Origin: a virus | DNA length: 53,119 bases | Direction: 5' to 3' (one strand) | Virus record (IMG/VR): IMGVR_UViG_3300046511_000171 | Span: 1-53,119 of that record | Shown here: positions 17,073 through 24,426 of the stretch, piece by piece | Layout: every line of letters starts with the position of its first letter | How positions within the stretch are numbered: position 1 is the stretch's first letter | Translations under genes and position numbers: made by a program | The notes under the pieces: generated by a model | What the model was told of the DNA's origin: nothing | The model's database searches: none | The model's input: only the letters and a program-made list of their open reading frames with translations

Positions 17073-17938
17073 GACGCGCCGGTCCCGGTCCCGGGACCGT
17101 GACGAACCAGCAACGGCACATCCTCGACCTGCAATGGGGGAAGTTCGCCCAGCACGTCGCGCCGCCGACGCCGCAGGATGACGGGGGCGAACGCCTCACG
17201 CAAAACGTCCTGGCCCTGGCTCCCGTGAATGCTTCGACCCCAGACGCCGTCCGTGTATTTGGTGTAGCGTTCCTCGAAATCCGTCTGCCCCAGGGACTTG
17301 CCATCGGGGGTCAGCAACAGGTCGGGCCAGAACGTCCTGTAATGCGGGAACAGTTCCCCCGCGTGGTTGGGCGTGGGTGAGCCCGTGAGTAGCAACACGC
17401 GGTTCGCCGTGGACTGGATGCCCCGGTGCCCGAACCGGTCGCCATAGATGGCGCGCGTGCGGTTCGACGAGCCTTCCTTGAGGAAATGCGCTTCGTCCAG
17501 GATCAGCAGGTCCCAGGCGCGTTCACGCAATGGACCGTTCCAGCGGCGCATGGTGGCGCCGTGGCTGAACGTATCATAACTCAGGACCAGGAAAATCTGG
17601 TCGTCCAGCAGGCTGCTTGGGAACGCGTTGTGCGACGGGACGCGCGCGTAGTGCGCCATCTCGGGCCACCACCTGCGTATCTCCAAAGGCCAGGACACGC
17701 GGCCTATGGCCGGCGCGATGGTCAGGACCCGCAGCGCGAACAGAGCCTTGGCGATCAGGATCGCCATAAGGGACTTGCCCAGGCCCGGGTCATCCGCGAG
17801 CATCGCCGCGCGGTGGGCCATGTGGGCCGGGTCAACCTGTGTGTTGTGTGTGTGTCCTGGGGACAAAACGTCCAACACGAACTTCACGCCGTCCAGTTGG
17901 TAGGGTCGAGGCGCCGGGGTAAGTCCCTGTTTCGGCAT
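17069..17938 (-). CDS. SNF2-type helicase, N-terminal (ATPase) half
   Basis: The 289-residue product carries RPYQLDGVKF (Q-motif-like), Walker A DDPGLGKSL (K55), Walker B LILDEAH (D148-H151) and motif III LLTGSPTPN. It stops after RRRRRDVLGELPP, just where the second lobe begins in the next gene. It probably remodels DNA-protein complexes during replication or recombination, as such helicases do beside DUF2800 and DUF2815 genes. GAGG lies 8 bases upstream of ATG 17938. An 81-base gap separates it from ruvC. Confidence 0.87.
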   Translation of the reverse strand: MPKQGLTPAPRPYQLDGVKFVLDVLSPGHTHNTQVDPAHMAHRAAMLADDPGLGKSLMAILIAKALFALRVLTIAPAIGRVSWPLEIRRWWPEMAHYARVPSHNAFPSSLLDDQIFLVLSYDTFSHGATMRRWNGPLRERAWDLLILDEAHFLKEGSSNRTRAIYGDRFGHRGIQSTANRVLLLTGSPTPNHAGELFPHYRTFWPDLLLTPDGKSLGQTDFEERYTKYTDGVWGRSIHGSQGQDVLREAFAPVILRRRRRDVLGELPPLQVEDVPLLVRHGPGTGTGAS

Positions 17939-18019
17939 GGTTAATCCTCGATCCTGGAGGGTGAAGCCGGGGGAGCGTGTCTTGTACTGTTCCTGACACT
18001 AGACCGGCTGTTGGGCGAG

Positions 18020-18502
18020 TCAACCCTGTTTTTTGTCCCCCACCCATTTAACACCACAACACGCGATCAACGCGGCTTCGGCGCGGTCATGGTCCCGCAC
18101 CCGCTGAAAATAGTGTGCCCAGTCGGGGAACAGCCTGACCGCCATGGCCCTGGCCGCGCTCTTGTCCTGGCCCAGCTTCATGGCCCGCTTCCACTCGGCG
18201 GACGGCACCAGATGCACGGGCACGCGGAGTGCCCCAAGCGCGCCCAGCACCACGCCATAACTACGTCCAAACGAGAAGACGCTGGACACGCCCTGCTTGG
18301 GCATCGCGCCCACCCGTTCAATGAAACACACGTCGGGGTGGTTGTCCCGTATGATGTCCGCCACGAACACCGGGACCACTTCCTTGCGCGTGCCCGTGCC
18401 CGAGAGCGCCGTGGGCATGTCCCACACCATCAACAGGTCCAGGCTCGTCTCGATGATGGCGAACGCCCCCGTGAGCCCGGGGTCAATCCCCATCACCCGC
18501 AT
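18020..18502 (-). CDS. ruvC: RuvC-like Holliday junction resolvase
   Basis: The 160-residue protein has the RNase H-fold signature of RuvC: IDPGLTGA with D7, FIERV with E62, and the C-terminal RDHDRAEAALIA with D139 as the likely last metal ligand. It would cut four-way junctions formed during phage recombination or before packaging. The gene overlaps the end of the upstream regulator gene by 20 bases and is second in the leftward operon. Confidence 0.88.
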   Translation of the reverse strand: MRVMGIDPGLTGAFAIIETSLDLLMVWDMPTALSGTGTRKEVVPVFVADIIRDNHPDVCFIERVGAMPKQGVSSVFSFGRSYGVVLGALGALRVPVHLVPSAEWKRAMKLGQDKSAARAMAVRLFPDWAHYFQRVRDHDRAEAALIACCGVKWVGDKKQG

Positions 18503-18767
18503 GGGTCAGCCCCCCGGCGATGGGCACGTCTCCGACCCCGAAAGGGTCCTGTTCGTCCACCAGGAGTTCACCCAACGCGTGGCCGCGTTGGGTCATGATA
18601 TATATGAGCGGCACGATCCACGCCGCCGGGATTGACCTACGCTGGCGCCACATCTGCACGGCGGCGTAGTTCAGGGGTGTCCCGGGCTCGCCGCGCTGCA
18701 ACAAATCCAACAGCGCCATGGGACCGCCCACGGCATCAAATATATAGGGCACATCCAATGTGAGCAT
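18483..18767 (-). CDS. Cro/YdaS-like helix-turn-helix regulator (94 aa)
   Basis: I chose ATG 18767 (MLTLDVPYIFDAVGG). Residues about 17-55 read as a helix-turn-helix of the YdaS/Cro kind: MALLDLLQ, then AAVQMWRQRRSIPAAWIVPLI, where VQMWRQRRSIP matches the usual recognition-helix pattern. It is the first gene of the leftward early operon and diverges from an XRE repressor gene across a palindrome-rich region. This is the arrangement of a Cro-like antirepressor facing CI. Function is by analogy. Confidence 0.65.
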   Translation of the reverse strand: MLTLDVPYIFDAVGGPMALLDLLQRGEPGTPLNYAAVQMWRQRRSIPAAWIVPLIYIMTQRGHALGELLVDEQDPFGVGDVPIAGGLTHAGDGD

Positions 18768-18927
18768 ATCCGCCAGTTCTCCCGACGTTGTGAGGGGGCG
18801 TGGGCCGGACACTGTAAGGGCGGTGTCACAACCCGTCCATATCAAAAACACACAACGCCGGGGTTATGTTCCATCGAGTCGGCCATGGAATAACGGGGAT
18901 AATGTTGAAAACGGCACAACAATGGTT

Positions 18928-18955
18928 GACAAAACAACACGGGGGTTGTTTTGTC
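18928..18955. promoter_or_regulatory. Perfect 11-bp inverted repeat, candidate operator
   Basis: GACAAAACAAC is followed by a 6-base spacer (ACGGGG) and its exact reverse complement GTTGTTTTGTC. The left arm overlaps a TTGACA hexamer, so a bound repressor would block a rightward promoter. A terminator is unlikely because no gene runs into it. Confidence 0.65.
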
Positions 18956-18964
18956 CCGATAGGA

Positions 18965-18981
18965 GATTGCCTAGGGCAATC
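18965..18981. promoter_or_regulatory. Palindrome GATTGCC-TAG-GGCAATC, candidate operator
   Basis: There are perfect 7-bp arms around TAG, ten bases after the previous palindrome. The size is typical of an XRE/Cro dimer site. Confidence 0.6.
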
Positions 18982-19016
18982 CCTTCCACCGTCGCGCCGT
19001 GCCCCCCACGCGCTCC

Positions 19017-19032
19017 TTGACTATCTTGTCAA
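19017..19032. promoter_or_regulatory. Palindrome TTGAC-TATCTT-GTCAA, candidate operator
   Basis: There are perfect 5-bp arms with a 6-base spacer, 25 bases before the repressor ORF begins. It may be a third operator or chance; its place beside two stronger palindromes raises its interest. Confidence 0.45.
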
Positions 19033-19056
19033 ATGGCAAAAAGGGCTTAACTGACC

Positions 19057-19711
19057 ATGTTCAACGACCCTGACCACCGCTCAATCGCTTCCACGGCTAC
19101 CCGAGTACCTCACCCCATGACTACTATCCCCTACCGCATGAAGCGTTCCCTCGCCATGGCCACGGCCCTGGCGCCGCCCAACCCAGAACTGGAAAAGTTC
19201 CGCGACAACCTGCTCAAGGGCATGGCCGCGAAACACATGAGCGGGTCCGACGTGGCCCGTGCGGTCTGGGGCGTCAAAACCGACGCCCGGGGCAAACAAG
19301 TCGCGAGAAATCGCGACCGCATGACCCACTATCTGGCCGGGCGCGGCTACCCGCGTCCCGAGACCGTGTTGAAGCTGGCCGAAGTTCTGGGCCTGGACCC
19401 GAAGGACCTGGAGCGCGAGCCCGGCAAGGCCGCGCTCCCGCCGCCCTTCGTCTGGGGCGACGCCGGCCCGCCCCCCCGCATCGGGACAACCCGCCAGCGA
19501 AGGGACCGGCGCGCCGACCACGCCGCCCGCCCGGACCCCGGGGACCAGCGCGTTCAGGTTCGACGTGCAAACCCTGGGGCGCGTGCATTTCCACTATGAC
19601 AAACTGGTGGACATGCGGCTGGCGATCCGGCTGTTCGACGCGATCCGCGCGATAGACCCGGAGTTCCACGACCTGGGGCCGGTCCCGGACGGCAAACCGC
19701 CGGAAGATTGA
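19057..19711 (+). pseudogene. XRE-family phage repressor, frameshifted at a C7 run
   Basis: The N-terminal part has a helix-turn-helix (LEKFRDNLLKGMAAKHMSGS, then DVARAVWG and MTHYLAGRGYPRPETVLKLAE), typical of XRE repressors. At 19471-19477 there is a run of seven C. In the frame as sequenced the protein ends at 19599 in Arg/Asp-rich nonsense. Removing one C joins the frame to a sensible tail (SAFRFDVQTLGRVHFHYDKL ... DLGPVPDGKPPED) ending at 19711. So this is a sequencing indel, a real mutation, or +1 frameshifting. The start is uncertain: ATG 19057, or in-frame ATGs further in. It probably keeps the prophage silent when intact. Confidence 0.7.
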
Positions 19712-19718
19712 GCCCCCC

Positions 19719-20111
19719 GTGATCGAACTGCTCACGCAGCGGGAAGCCGCCGCGCTGTTGCGCTGCGGGCTCTCCAAGATCCAGGCGCTGCGCCGCGACG
19801 GCAAGCTGCCTTATTTGCCGGGACGACCGGTTCTCATACCCAAAGTGGAAATCGAAAAGTGGCTCTCAAAAAACATCAGGTCAGCAAGCCCACGCGAAGC
19901 CCCCGCCGTCCCGGCGAAAGCGACAACGAGTGGACGGTTCGCAATGCGTATCTATGGCAAAAGCCCACCGGTCGCTGGGTCATCAAACACACCGACATCA
20001 TCCTCAAAGCCGATGGCACGACCGATCACCGCACCAACGAGCAAGCCTGCTACACCGCTGATCGGACCGAGGCCGAAGACAGGTTCACGCTCTGGAAGCA
20101 GGATCGGCTGA
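19719..20111 (+). CDS. xis: Excisionase-like HTH_17 protein, 3' part overlapping int
   Basis: GTG 19719 lies 7 bases after the reconstructed repressor stop. Residues 4-52 form a MerR/excisionase-type winged helix: LLTQREAAALLRCGLSKIQA, then LRRDGKLPYLPGRPVLIPKVEIEKWL. The rest of the 130-codon frame overlaps the integrase gene by 253 bases in another phase and looks low-complexity. Its real C-terminus may therefore be non-conserved, or the frame may be open by chance. The role is likely directional control of the integrase. The order repressor-xis-int is a standard lysogeny cassette. Confidence 0.65.
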   Translation: MIELLTQREAAALLRCGLSKIQALRRDGKLPYLPGRPVLIPKVEIEKWLSKNIRSASPREAPAVPAKATTSGRFAMRIYGKSPPVAGSSNTPTSSSKPMARPITAPTSKPATPLIGPRPKTGSRSGSRIG

Positions 20112-21037
20112 CACCCAAACAAGCGACGGGCGCGCCTCTCACGTTCGCGCGACTGGCGGACAACTATGTAGCGACGACCCAGACCCAGCGGCTGACCCGT
20201 GCACAGGATCACACGGTCAACAAGCTGGCACAGGTCCTGGGACACTACCCGGCGGACCGGATCACCGAACAGAAGCTGGCCGAACTGCACCGCGACATCC
20301 TCGCCGCCGGCTGGTCCCAGGGCACCGCGCGGCGCCATCTGAGCGTGGTGGTGACGGTCCTGAAGTGGGGCGCCAGGAACCGGATCATCCCGCGCGACGC
20401 CGTGCCCGTCTACCAGATGCCGCCGGTCACGGCGCCACGGAACTACACGCTCACATCCGAGGAAGACGCCCGCGTCTTCGATCTGGCGGTGCAATGGTTA
20501 AAACGCGCTGACGACGTGAACCGCCGCGCCGCGCTGTTCGCGTGCATCGCGCTGGACAGCGGTCAGCGCCGGGACGCGATCCTGGAACTGACCTGGGACC
20601 GTATCGACCTGACACCGGGACACGAGTTCATCGACTTCGTGAACCCGGACTATCAGCCCAAAAACAAGCGGCGCTGCGCTGATGTCTTCGTGACGGATCG
20701 GCTGCTCGCGGTCCTGAAGCGTGAAGCCTTCCACGCGCCGAAGTCACAGGGCAAGCCCACGGGACCCTTGTTCGCCAGCCATCGCCTGATGCGCGGCTTT
20801 GATCGTTTCAAAGCGGACGCCGGCCTGCCCCGTCTCACGCCGCACGTATTCCGTCACACCTTCGCCACGCTCAGAATACAGCAGGGCTGGACCGTGGCCG
20901 ACGTGGCGCACATTTTGGCGGACAACCCGGCGACCGTGGCCCGCGTGTATCTTCACAACGCTGGCGTATCGGTCCGCGAAAACGCGCGGCGCGTTGACGC
21001 CATGCGCCGCGCCTACAACGACAACCGCGCGGCGTGA
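19859..21037 (+). CDS. int: Tyrosine recombinase, phage integrase
   Basis: The protein has 392 residues from GTG 19859. It has an N-terminal arm-binding-like part, a core-binding SAM-like domain (about 90-180: TFARLADNYVATT, TARRHLSVVVTVLKWG) and a catalytic domain (about 195-385). Catalytic residues visible are R237 (SGQRRDAILEL), H329 and R332 (PHVFRHTFAT) and the nucleophile Y364 (ARVYLH); K268 or K270 lies in the expected hairpin. The usual LGH just before the nucleophile reads LAD here. It would integrate and excise the prophage at an att site I could not locate. Confidence 0.92.
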   Translation: MALKKHQVSKPTRSPRRPGESDNEWTVRNAYLWQKPTGRWVIKHTDIILKADGTTDHRTNEQACYTADRTEAEDRFTLWKQDRLTPKQATGAPLTFARLADNYVATTQTQRLTRAQDHTVNKLAQVLGHYPADRITEQKLAELHRDILAAGWSQGTARRHLSVVVTVLKWGARNRIIPRDAVPVYQMPPVTAPRNYTLTSEEDARVFDLAVQWLKRADDVNRRAALFACIALDSGQRRDAILELTWDRIDLTPGHEFIDFVNPDYQPKNKRRCADVFVTDRLLAVLKREAFHAPKSQGKPTGPLFASHRLMRGFDRFKADAGLPRLTPHVFRHTFATLRIQQGWTVADVAHILADNPATVARVYLHNAGVSVRENARRVDAMRRAYNDNRAA

Positions 21038-21084
21038 CGCGCGCTTAACCTCTGGAAGGACTTACAGATGAACCCGGCACTGAC

Positions 21085-21306
21085 ATGAGCGCGAGCCTTC
21101 CGCTGCCCACGACTGAGCAAACCCAACGCGCCAAGTGGGACCTGTTGCTGCTCGACATCGAAGCGCGCACCGAACAGGTCCGCCAACTCAAGACTTTCGA
21201 GGGAAGGCGGCTGCTGATCCAGGGGCTGACCGCCGGGGGCGTGCTGCTGGGCGCGGGCGCGGCGGTGGGGGCGGCGCTCACGGCGTTGCTCACGCATGTC
21301 CGCTGA
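21085..21306 (+). CDS. Small membrane protein (73 aa)
   Basis: The product has a helical, charged first half (KWDLLLLDIEARTEQVRQLK) and a Gly/Ala-rich membrane span near the end (about 48-68). A six-codon mini-ORF (21068-21088) with GGAAGGA ahead of it ends at TGA overlapping this ATG. Translation may therefore start by reinitiation. The family is unknown; it is downstream of int and could affect superinfection or membrane state (speculative). Confidence 0.6.
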   Translation: MSASLPLPTTEQTQRAKWDLLLLDIEARTEQVRQLKTFEGRRLLIQGLTAGGVLLGAGAAVGAALTALLTHVR

Positions 21307-21536
21307 GCCGCCCCCCACGCTGAATGACCCGCCCTGGGGACCGGTGCCCCTCACGAAGGACGCCAGGAGGGTCCTGGAGCGGCTGCGGGACCACGGGCCG
21401 GATCCGAAGGCCCGGAAACCCCCCTAGGCCGCTCCTGACGCGCCTGCAGCGGCTTGGCTACATAACGGAGGGGCTTCGCCCCGGCTGGCTGGAGATAACC
21501 GATAACGGCATCCTGGCGCTGACACCCCTGGAGTAG
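21296..21536 (+). pseudogene. Winged-helix-like small protein, frameshifted at a C6 run
   Basis: ATG 21296 overlaps the end of the previous gene and opens MSAEPPPTLNDPPWGPVPLT, continuing RRVLERLRDHGP before stopping at 21425-21427. The stop follows a run of six C. Deleting one C continues into RPLLTRLQRLGYITEGLRPG, WLEITDNGILALTPLE, ending at 21536. The joined product (about 80 residues) looks like a small winged-helix protein. This is the same kind of lesion as in the repressor gene. Confidence 0.55.
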
Positions 21537-21549
21537 CCCCCGGACGCAG

Positions 21550-21583
21550 AAACGCCCGGCGGTGTGACTGACGCCGGGCGTTT
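21550..21583 (+). terminator. Hairpin terminator after the lysogeny genes
   Basis: AAACGCCCGGC, a 12-base loop and the exact complement GCCGGGCGTTT form an 11-bp GC-rich stem ending in TTT. It lies 14 bases after the last gene of the int cluster. The A/T ends allow it to work in either direction. Confidence 0.75.
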
Positions 21584-21712
21584 GAGTTCCGGCGCGCACC
21601 CCTGCGCGACGGAATACGGTCCTGCAACCCCGCCCACACGGACAGAGCCCGCGCGAGTGGAAAGCCACGCACATTTAGTTCACCGCGCGCGGCGCCGCAA
21701 GGCCGGACTTTA

Positions 21713-21731
21713 TTTTCGCATTGTCGCTTTT
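21713..21731 (+). repeat. Iteron-like repeat, copy 1 (upstream of primase gene)
   Basis: TTTTCGCATTGTCGCTTTT matches three copies at 24462-24534 on the other side of the primase/helicase genes. The surrounding 21584-21854 stretch holds no gene. The primase ORF could be extended upstream to 21744 but has a better start at 21855. Confidence 0.65.
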
Positions 21732-21854
21732 GTGTATTGACCCGTGTCGGTCGCGGGCACAGGGTCGCCGCCCCGCGCGAACAACACGCGCGAGACACAT
21801 ACGGACCCAGCAACCTTCGCACGGAAAGGAGCGCCACGCGGCGCGCGATCCCCC

Positions 21855-23042
21855 ATGCCCAAAACCCAACCCATCACGAACAACCAGGAGTTTCTGGAAC
21901 TGATCTTCGGGGCCGACTGGCCCCGAGTGGAAGTCTGTTCGGTCCCGGTCCTGGGACGGGACGACATATACCGCCCCTACTGGGCCACGCAGCCCGCCAA
22001 GAACGTGCTGTCCCGGTTCAACCCGGACTGGAATAATTACTTCTGCGTCGGGCTCGTGAACACGCCCGGCCTACGGCGGATCGAGAACTTCGAGGCGCTG
22101 CGCGCCCTGGTGGTGGACGATGTCGGCCCCAAGGTCGCCCCCGGTGAAGTCCAGGGCCTGCTGGGCGAGCCCACTTACAAGGTCGAGACCTCGCCCGGCA
22201 ACGAACACTGGGGGTATGTCCTGGACCCGCCCGTGACCGACAGGACGCGGGGTGACGCGCTGATCGACGCCATCATAGTTGTCCTGTTCGGCGGCAAGGA
22301 CCCCGGCATGAAGGGCGTGGTTCGCATCATGCGCCTGCCCTTTGGGAGCAACACCAAATACAAGCCGGCGCACAAAGCGCGGCTCACCCACGCGACGGGA
22401 CCCAGGCACGACCCGGCGGAACTTGAACGGCGTTTACCCATCGGGGTCAAAGCCGTGGTGCGGCACACCGAGCCAGAACCCTTCGATCCGTTCGACAAAG
22501 CGACCTCGACCTCGCCCCCGGGACCAGCGCCAGGACCGAGCCGCCGTCCCGTGGAGCCCACCCTGCGGGCAATGCGCAAGCTGGGTCTGGTCCTGGGTAA
22601 CGAGCGCAAAGCATCCCAGGGCACGGGCTGGGACGTGCGCTGCCCGTGGGTGCATGAACACACGCCCGGGACCGGCGCCGAGGACACGGGGACGATGTAT
22701 TTCCGGGGTGGCGGCTTCAAGTGCTGGCACGGGCACTGTCAGGACCGCAAACCCGAGGACGTGCGCGCCCGGGTGAACCAGATGCTCAGCGACGAGACCG
22801 GGGGTTTGTTTACGATTGACGACTTCGACCCGAACAAGCTGGACGTGGTGGACACGGACCAGGTGCCCGCGAGCCCTTTGCCCCCCGAACCGGACATCGT
22901 GCGCCGGTTCTGGGAGGAAATCGTCTATCTGGCGTCCGAGGAAAAGTTCATAAACCTGGTGACAGGTGAAGAAATGAGCGAGCGAGCGTTCAACGCGTAC
23001 TGGGGTCCGCTGCTCAAAGACTACCTGCCGAGGATGCCGTGA
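21855..23042 (+). CDS. Primase-polymerase (AEP-like) with zinc-binding segment
   Basis: The 395-residue product (ATG 21855) carries an archaeo-eukaryotic primase-like pattern: LVVDDVG with D88-D89 as metal ligands, then SPGNEHWGYVL (113-123) with a candidate catalytic His, then VRIMRLPFGSNTK (156-168). A Pro-rich linker follows, then a zinc-binding segment with C263, H267/H269, C290, H292/H294 and C295 (CPWVHEHT ... CWHGHC). It probably synthesises primers at the phage origin. The stop overlaps the GTG start of the helicase gene, so the two are coupled. No strong Shine-Dalgarno lies at the chosen start; GGAAAGGAG is about 25 bases upstream. Confidence 0.75.
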   Translation: MPKTQPITNNQEFLELIFGADWPRVEVCSVPVLGRDDIYRPYWATQPAKNVLSRFNPDWNNYFCVGLVNTPGLRRIENFEALRALVVDDVGPKVAPGEVQGLLGEPTYKVETSPGNEHWGYVLDPPVTDRTRGDALIDAIIVVLFGGKDPGMKGVVRIMRLPFGSNTKYKPAHKARLTHATGPRHDPAELERRLPIGVKAVVRHTEPEPFDPFDKATSTSPPGPAPGPSRRPVEPTLRAMRKLGLVLGNERKASQGTGWDVRCPWVHEHTPGTGAEDTGTMYFRGGGFKCWHGHCQDRKPEDVRARVNQMLSDETGGLFTIDDFDPNKLDVVDTDQVPASPLPPEPDIVRRFWEEIVYLASEEKFINLVTGEEMSERAFNAYWGPLLKDYLPRMP

Positions 23043-24280
23043 GCGCGAAGAAAACCAGACCCACGCCCGCCGGGGCGTGGTATCTAGGTAGCATCCATCG
23101 ACGGCGCACCGTTGCCCGGCGGGCGTTCGCGCCGGGACAGTCCAGGGTGTTCAGGCGCAAGACACTGGCGGGTGGCGTGGAAACCTGCCTGAACATGTGG
23201 GTGGACCTGACCCGGCTGTTCGGATCGGTCGCGGACGCCAGCCTGGATAAACACGTCCGAGACAGCGACTGGTGGGCCTTGATCGACGCGCTATGCGGGA
23301 CCACCACCCAGGAAGAACGTGAGAACGCCCGGCGGTTGCGGTTTTACATGGCGATGATCGTGGGCGCGGTGGGTGTCAAACCCGGGCACAATCCCTTGCT
23401 CATCGGCAAACAGGGCGCCGGCAAGGAACAAATCTGGGCACCCATCGTACAAGTCCTGGGACCGGAGCGGTCCGTCAACGTGTCCCAGCACATGTTCAAC
23501 GGGACGTTCAACGCCTGGATGATGAACCGTTTCGTGATGATGCCCGAAGTGCGCCGCACCACGCGCGGTACGACCACCGACCACGATCAATATACAGCCA
23601 TCAAGCGCATGTGCGATCCGGGCCGCGAGTTTGATAATGTGAACGAGAAACACATAAAAGCGATCAATGCGCAAAACGTGTTCGTCCTGGTCATGACCAC
23701 CAACGAAGAACAGCCCATGACCCTGGCCAACGATGATCGGCGCATATGGGTCATCCAGACCAAGGATCACGACTGGGACAACTCACGGCATCAAAAGTTG
23801 GCGGCATGGCTCAAAGCGCCGTCCCCGTGGGGGGAGACCAACGCCCACGTTATCGTCGAGTGGCTGATCCGGTTCTGGGACGAAGGGATCATGCTGGATG
23901 AAGTTCTGGGCGCGGCGCCCATGACCCAGGACAAGGTGGAACTGATCGAGCGCGGCGCCGGTCCCGTGCTGACGTGGCTGCGGGACACGTTCGGCAGGAC
24001 AACGCCGGACCCGTTAACGTCGCGGGACATCTTCACGTCAGGGGACATCGTGGACAGATTGACCCAGGCGATCCGTGGCGGGGGACAAGGCGTGGGGCCT
24101 GGGACACGCGTGCCCTCGGCGGACAACATGGGACGTTACCTGGTCAAAGCGGGATGCCGTAAGCTGAACGACGGCAAGGCCACCGGGCCAAGAGGCCAGC
24201 GTTTCTGGGCCAAACCCGACGCCGACCCATCTTACGACACCATGAGCGGCACCGAACTGTTGCGGGCTTACACAGCCTGA
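23039..24280 (+). CDS. SF3/DUF5906-type replication helicase
   Basis: The start is GTG 23039 (GTGA overlap with the primase stop), giving 413 residues. Walker A is LLIGKQGAGKE (121-130). The Walker B-like strand is RFVMMPE (164-170). A sensor-like stretch is VFVLVMTTNEEQPM, followed by a basic DDRRIWVI. This is the layout of virus-type SF3 helicases of the NrS-1/DUF5906 group that pair with primase-polymerases. Together the two genes make a self-sufficient initiation module beside the candidate origin. Confidence 0.82.
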   Translation: MSAKKTRPTPAGAWYLGSIHRRRTVARRAFAPGQSRVFRRKTLAGGVETCLNMWVDLTRLFGSVADASLDKHVRDSDWWALIDALCGTTTQEERENARRLRFYMAMIVGAVGVKPGHNPLLIGKQGAGKEQIWAPIVQVLGPERSVNVSQHMFNGTFNAWMMNRFVMMPEVRRTTRGTTTDHDQYTAIKRMCDPGREFDNVNEKHIKAINAQNVFVLVMTTNEEQPMTLANDDRRIWVIQTKDHDWDNSRHQKLAAWLKAPSPWGETNAHVIVEWLIRFWDEGIMLDEVLGAAPMTQDKVELIERGAGPVLTWLRDTFGRTTPDPLTSRDIFTSGDIVDRLTQAIRGGGQGVGPGTRVPSADNMGRYLVKAGCRKLNDGKATGPRGQRFWAKPDADPSYDTMSGTELLRAYTA

Positions 24281-24300
24281 TATGGGACAAATGGGACAAG

Positions 24301-24426
24301 AAACTCAGCACTCAGCACAGTTTAGCTAGCCTTTTATACGTGCGCGCGTATAAGCATATCGGAAGGTACTGGGTATGCCGAGTATATATATAAAAGGCTA
24401 GCTAAACTGTGCTGAGTGCTGAGTTT
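24301..24426. repeat. Perfect 38-bp inverted repeat (50-base spacer)
   Basis: The left arm is 24301-24338 and the right arm 24389-24426, exactly complementary over all 38 bases. The arms read from AAACTCAGCACTCAGC to CTAGCCTTTTATA. After a two-base mismatch on each side, a further TGGGACA/TGTCCCA pair (24292-24298 and 24429-24435) extends the hairpin. The spacer itself holds TATACG-TGCGCG-CGTATA overlapping the arm end. It is far longer than a terminator. Confidence 0.95.

Larger units (their letters stand above)
18768..19056. promoter_or_regulatory. Divergent control region of the lysis/lysogeny switch
   Basis: This 289-base region separates the leftward Cro-like gene from the rightward XRE repressor gene, so it should hold back-to-back promoters. 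It contains three palindromes (listed separately). A consensus -35 TTGACA on the + strand (18926-18931) overlaps the first palindrome, but the sequence 17 bases on (TTTTGT) is a poor -10. No convincing leftward promoter was picked out. It holds no gene. Confidence 0.6.

Noticed and set aside
19859-21037. attP site near the integrase gene
   Set aside because: No convincing core or arm-site array could be identified by eye; the host sequence would be needed.
24301-24426. Long inverted repeat as an insertion-sequence or MITE end pair
   Set aside because: No transposase, only a 50-base spacer, no obvious target-site duplication, and its place beside primase, helicase and iterons fits an origin better.
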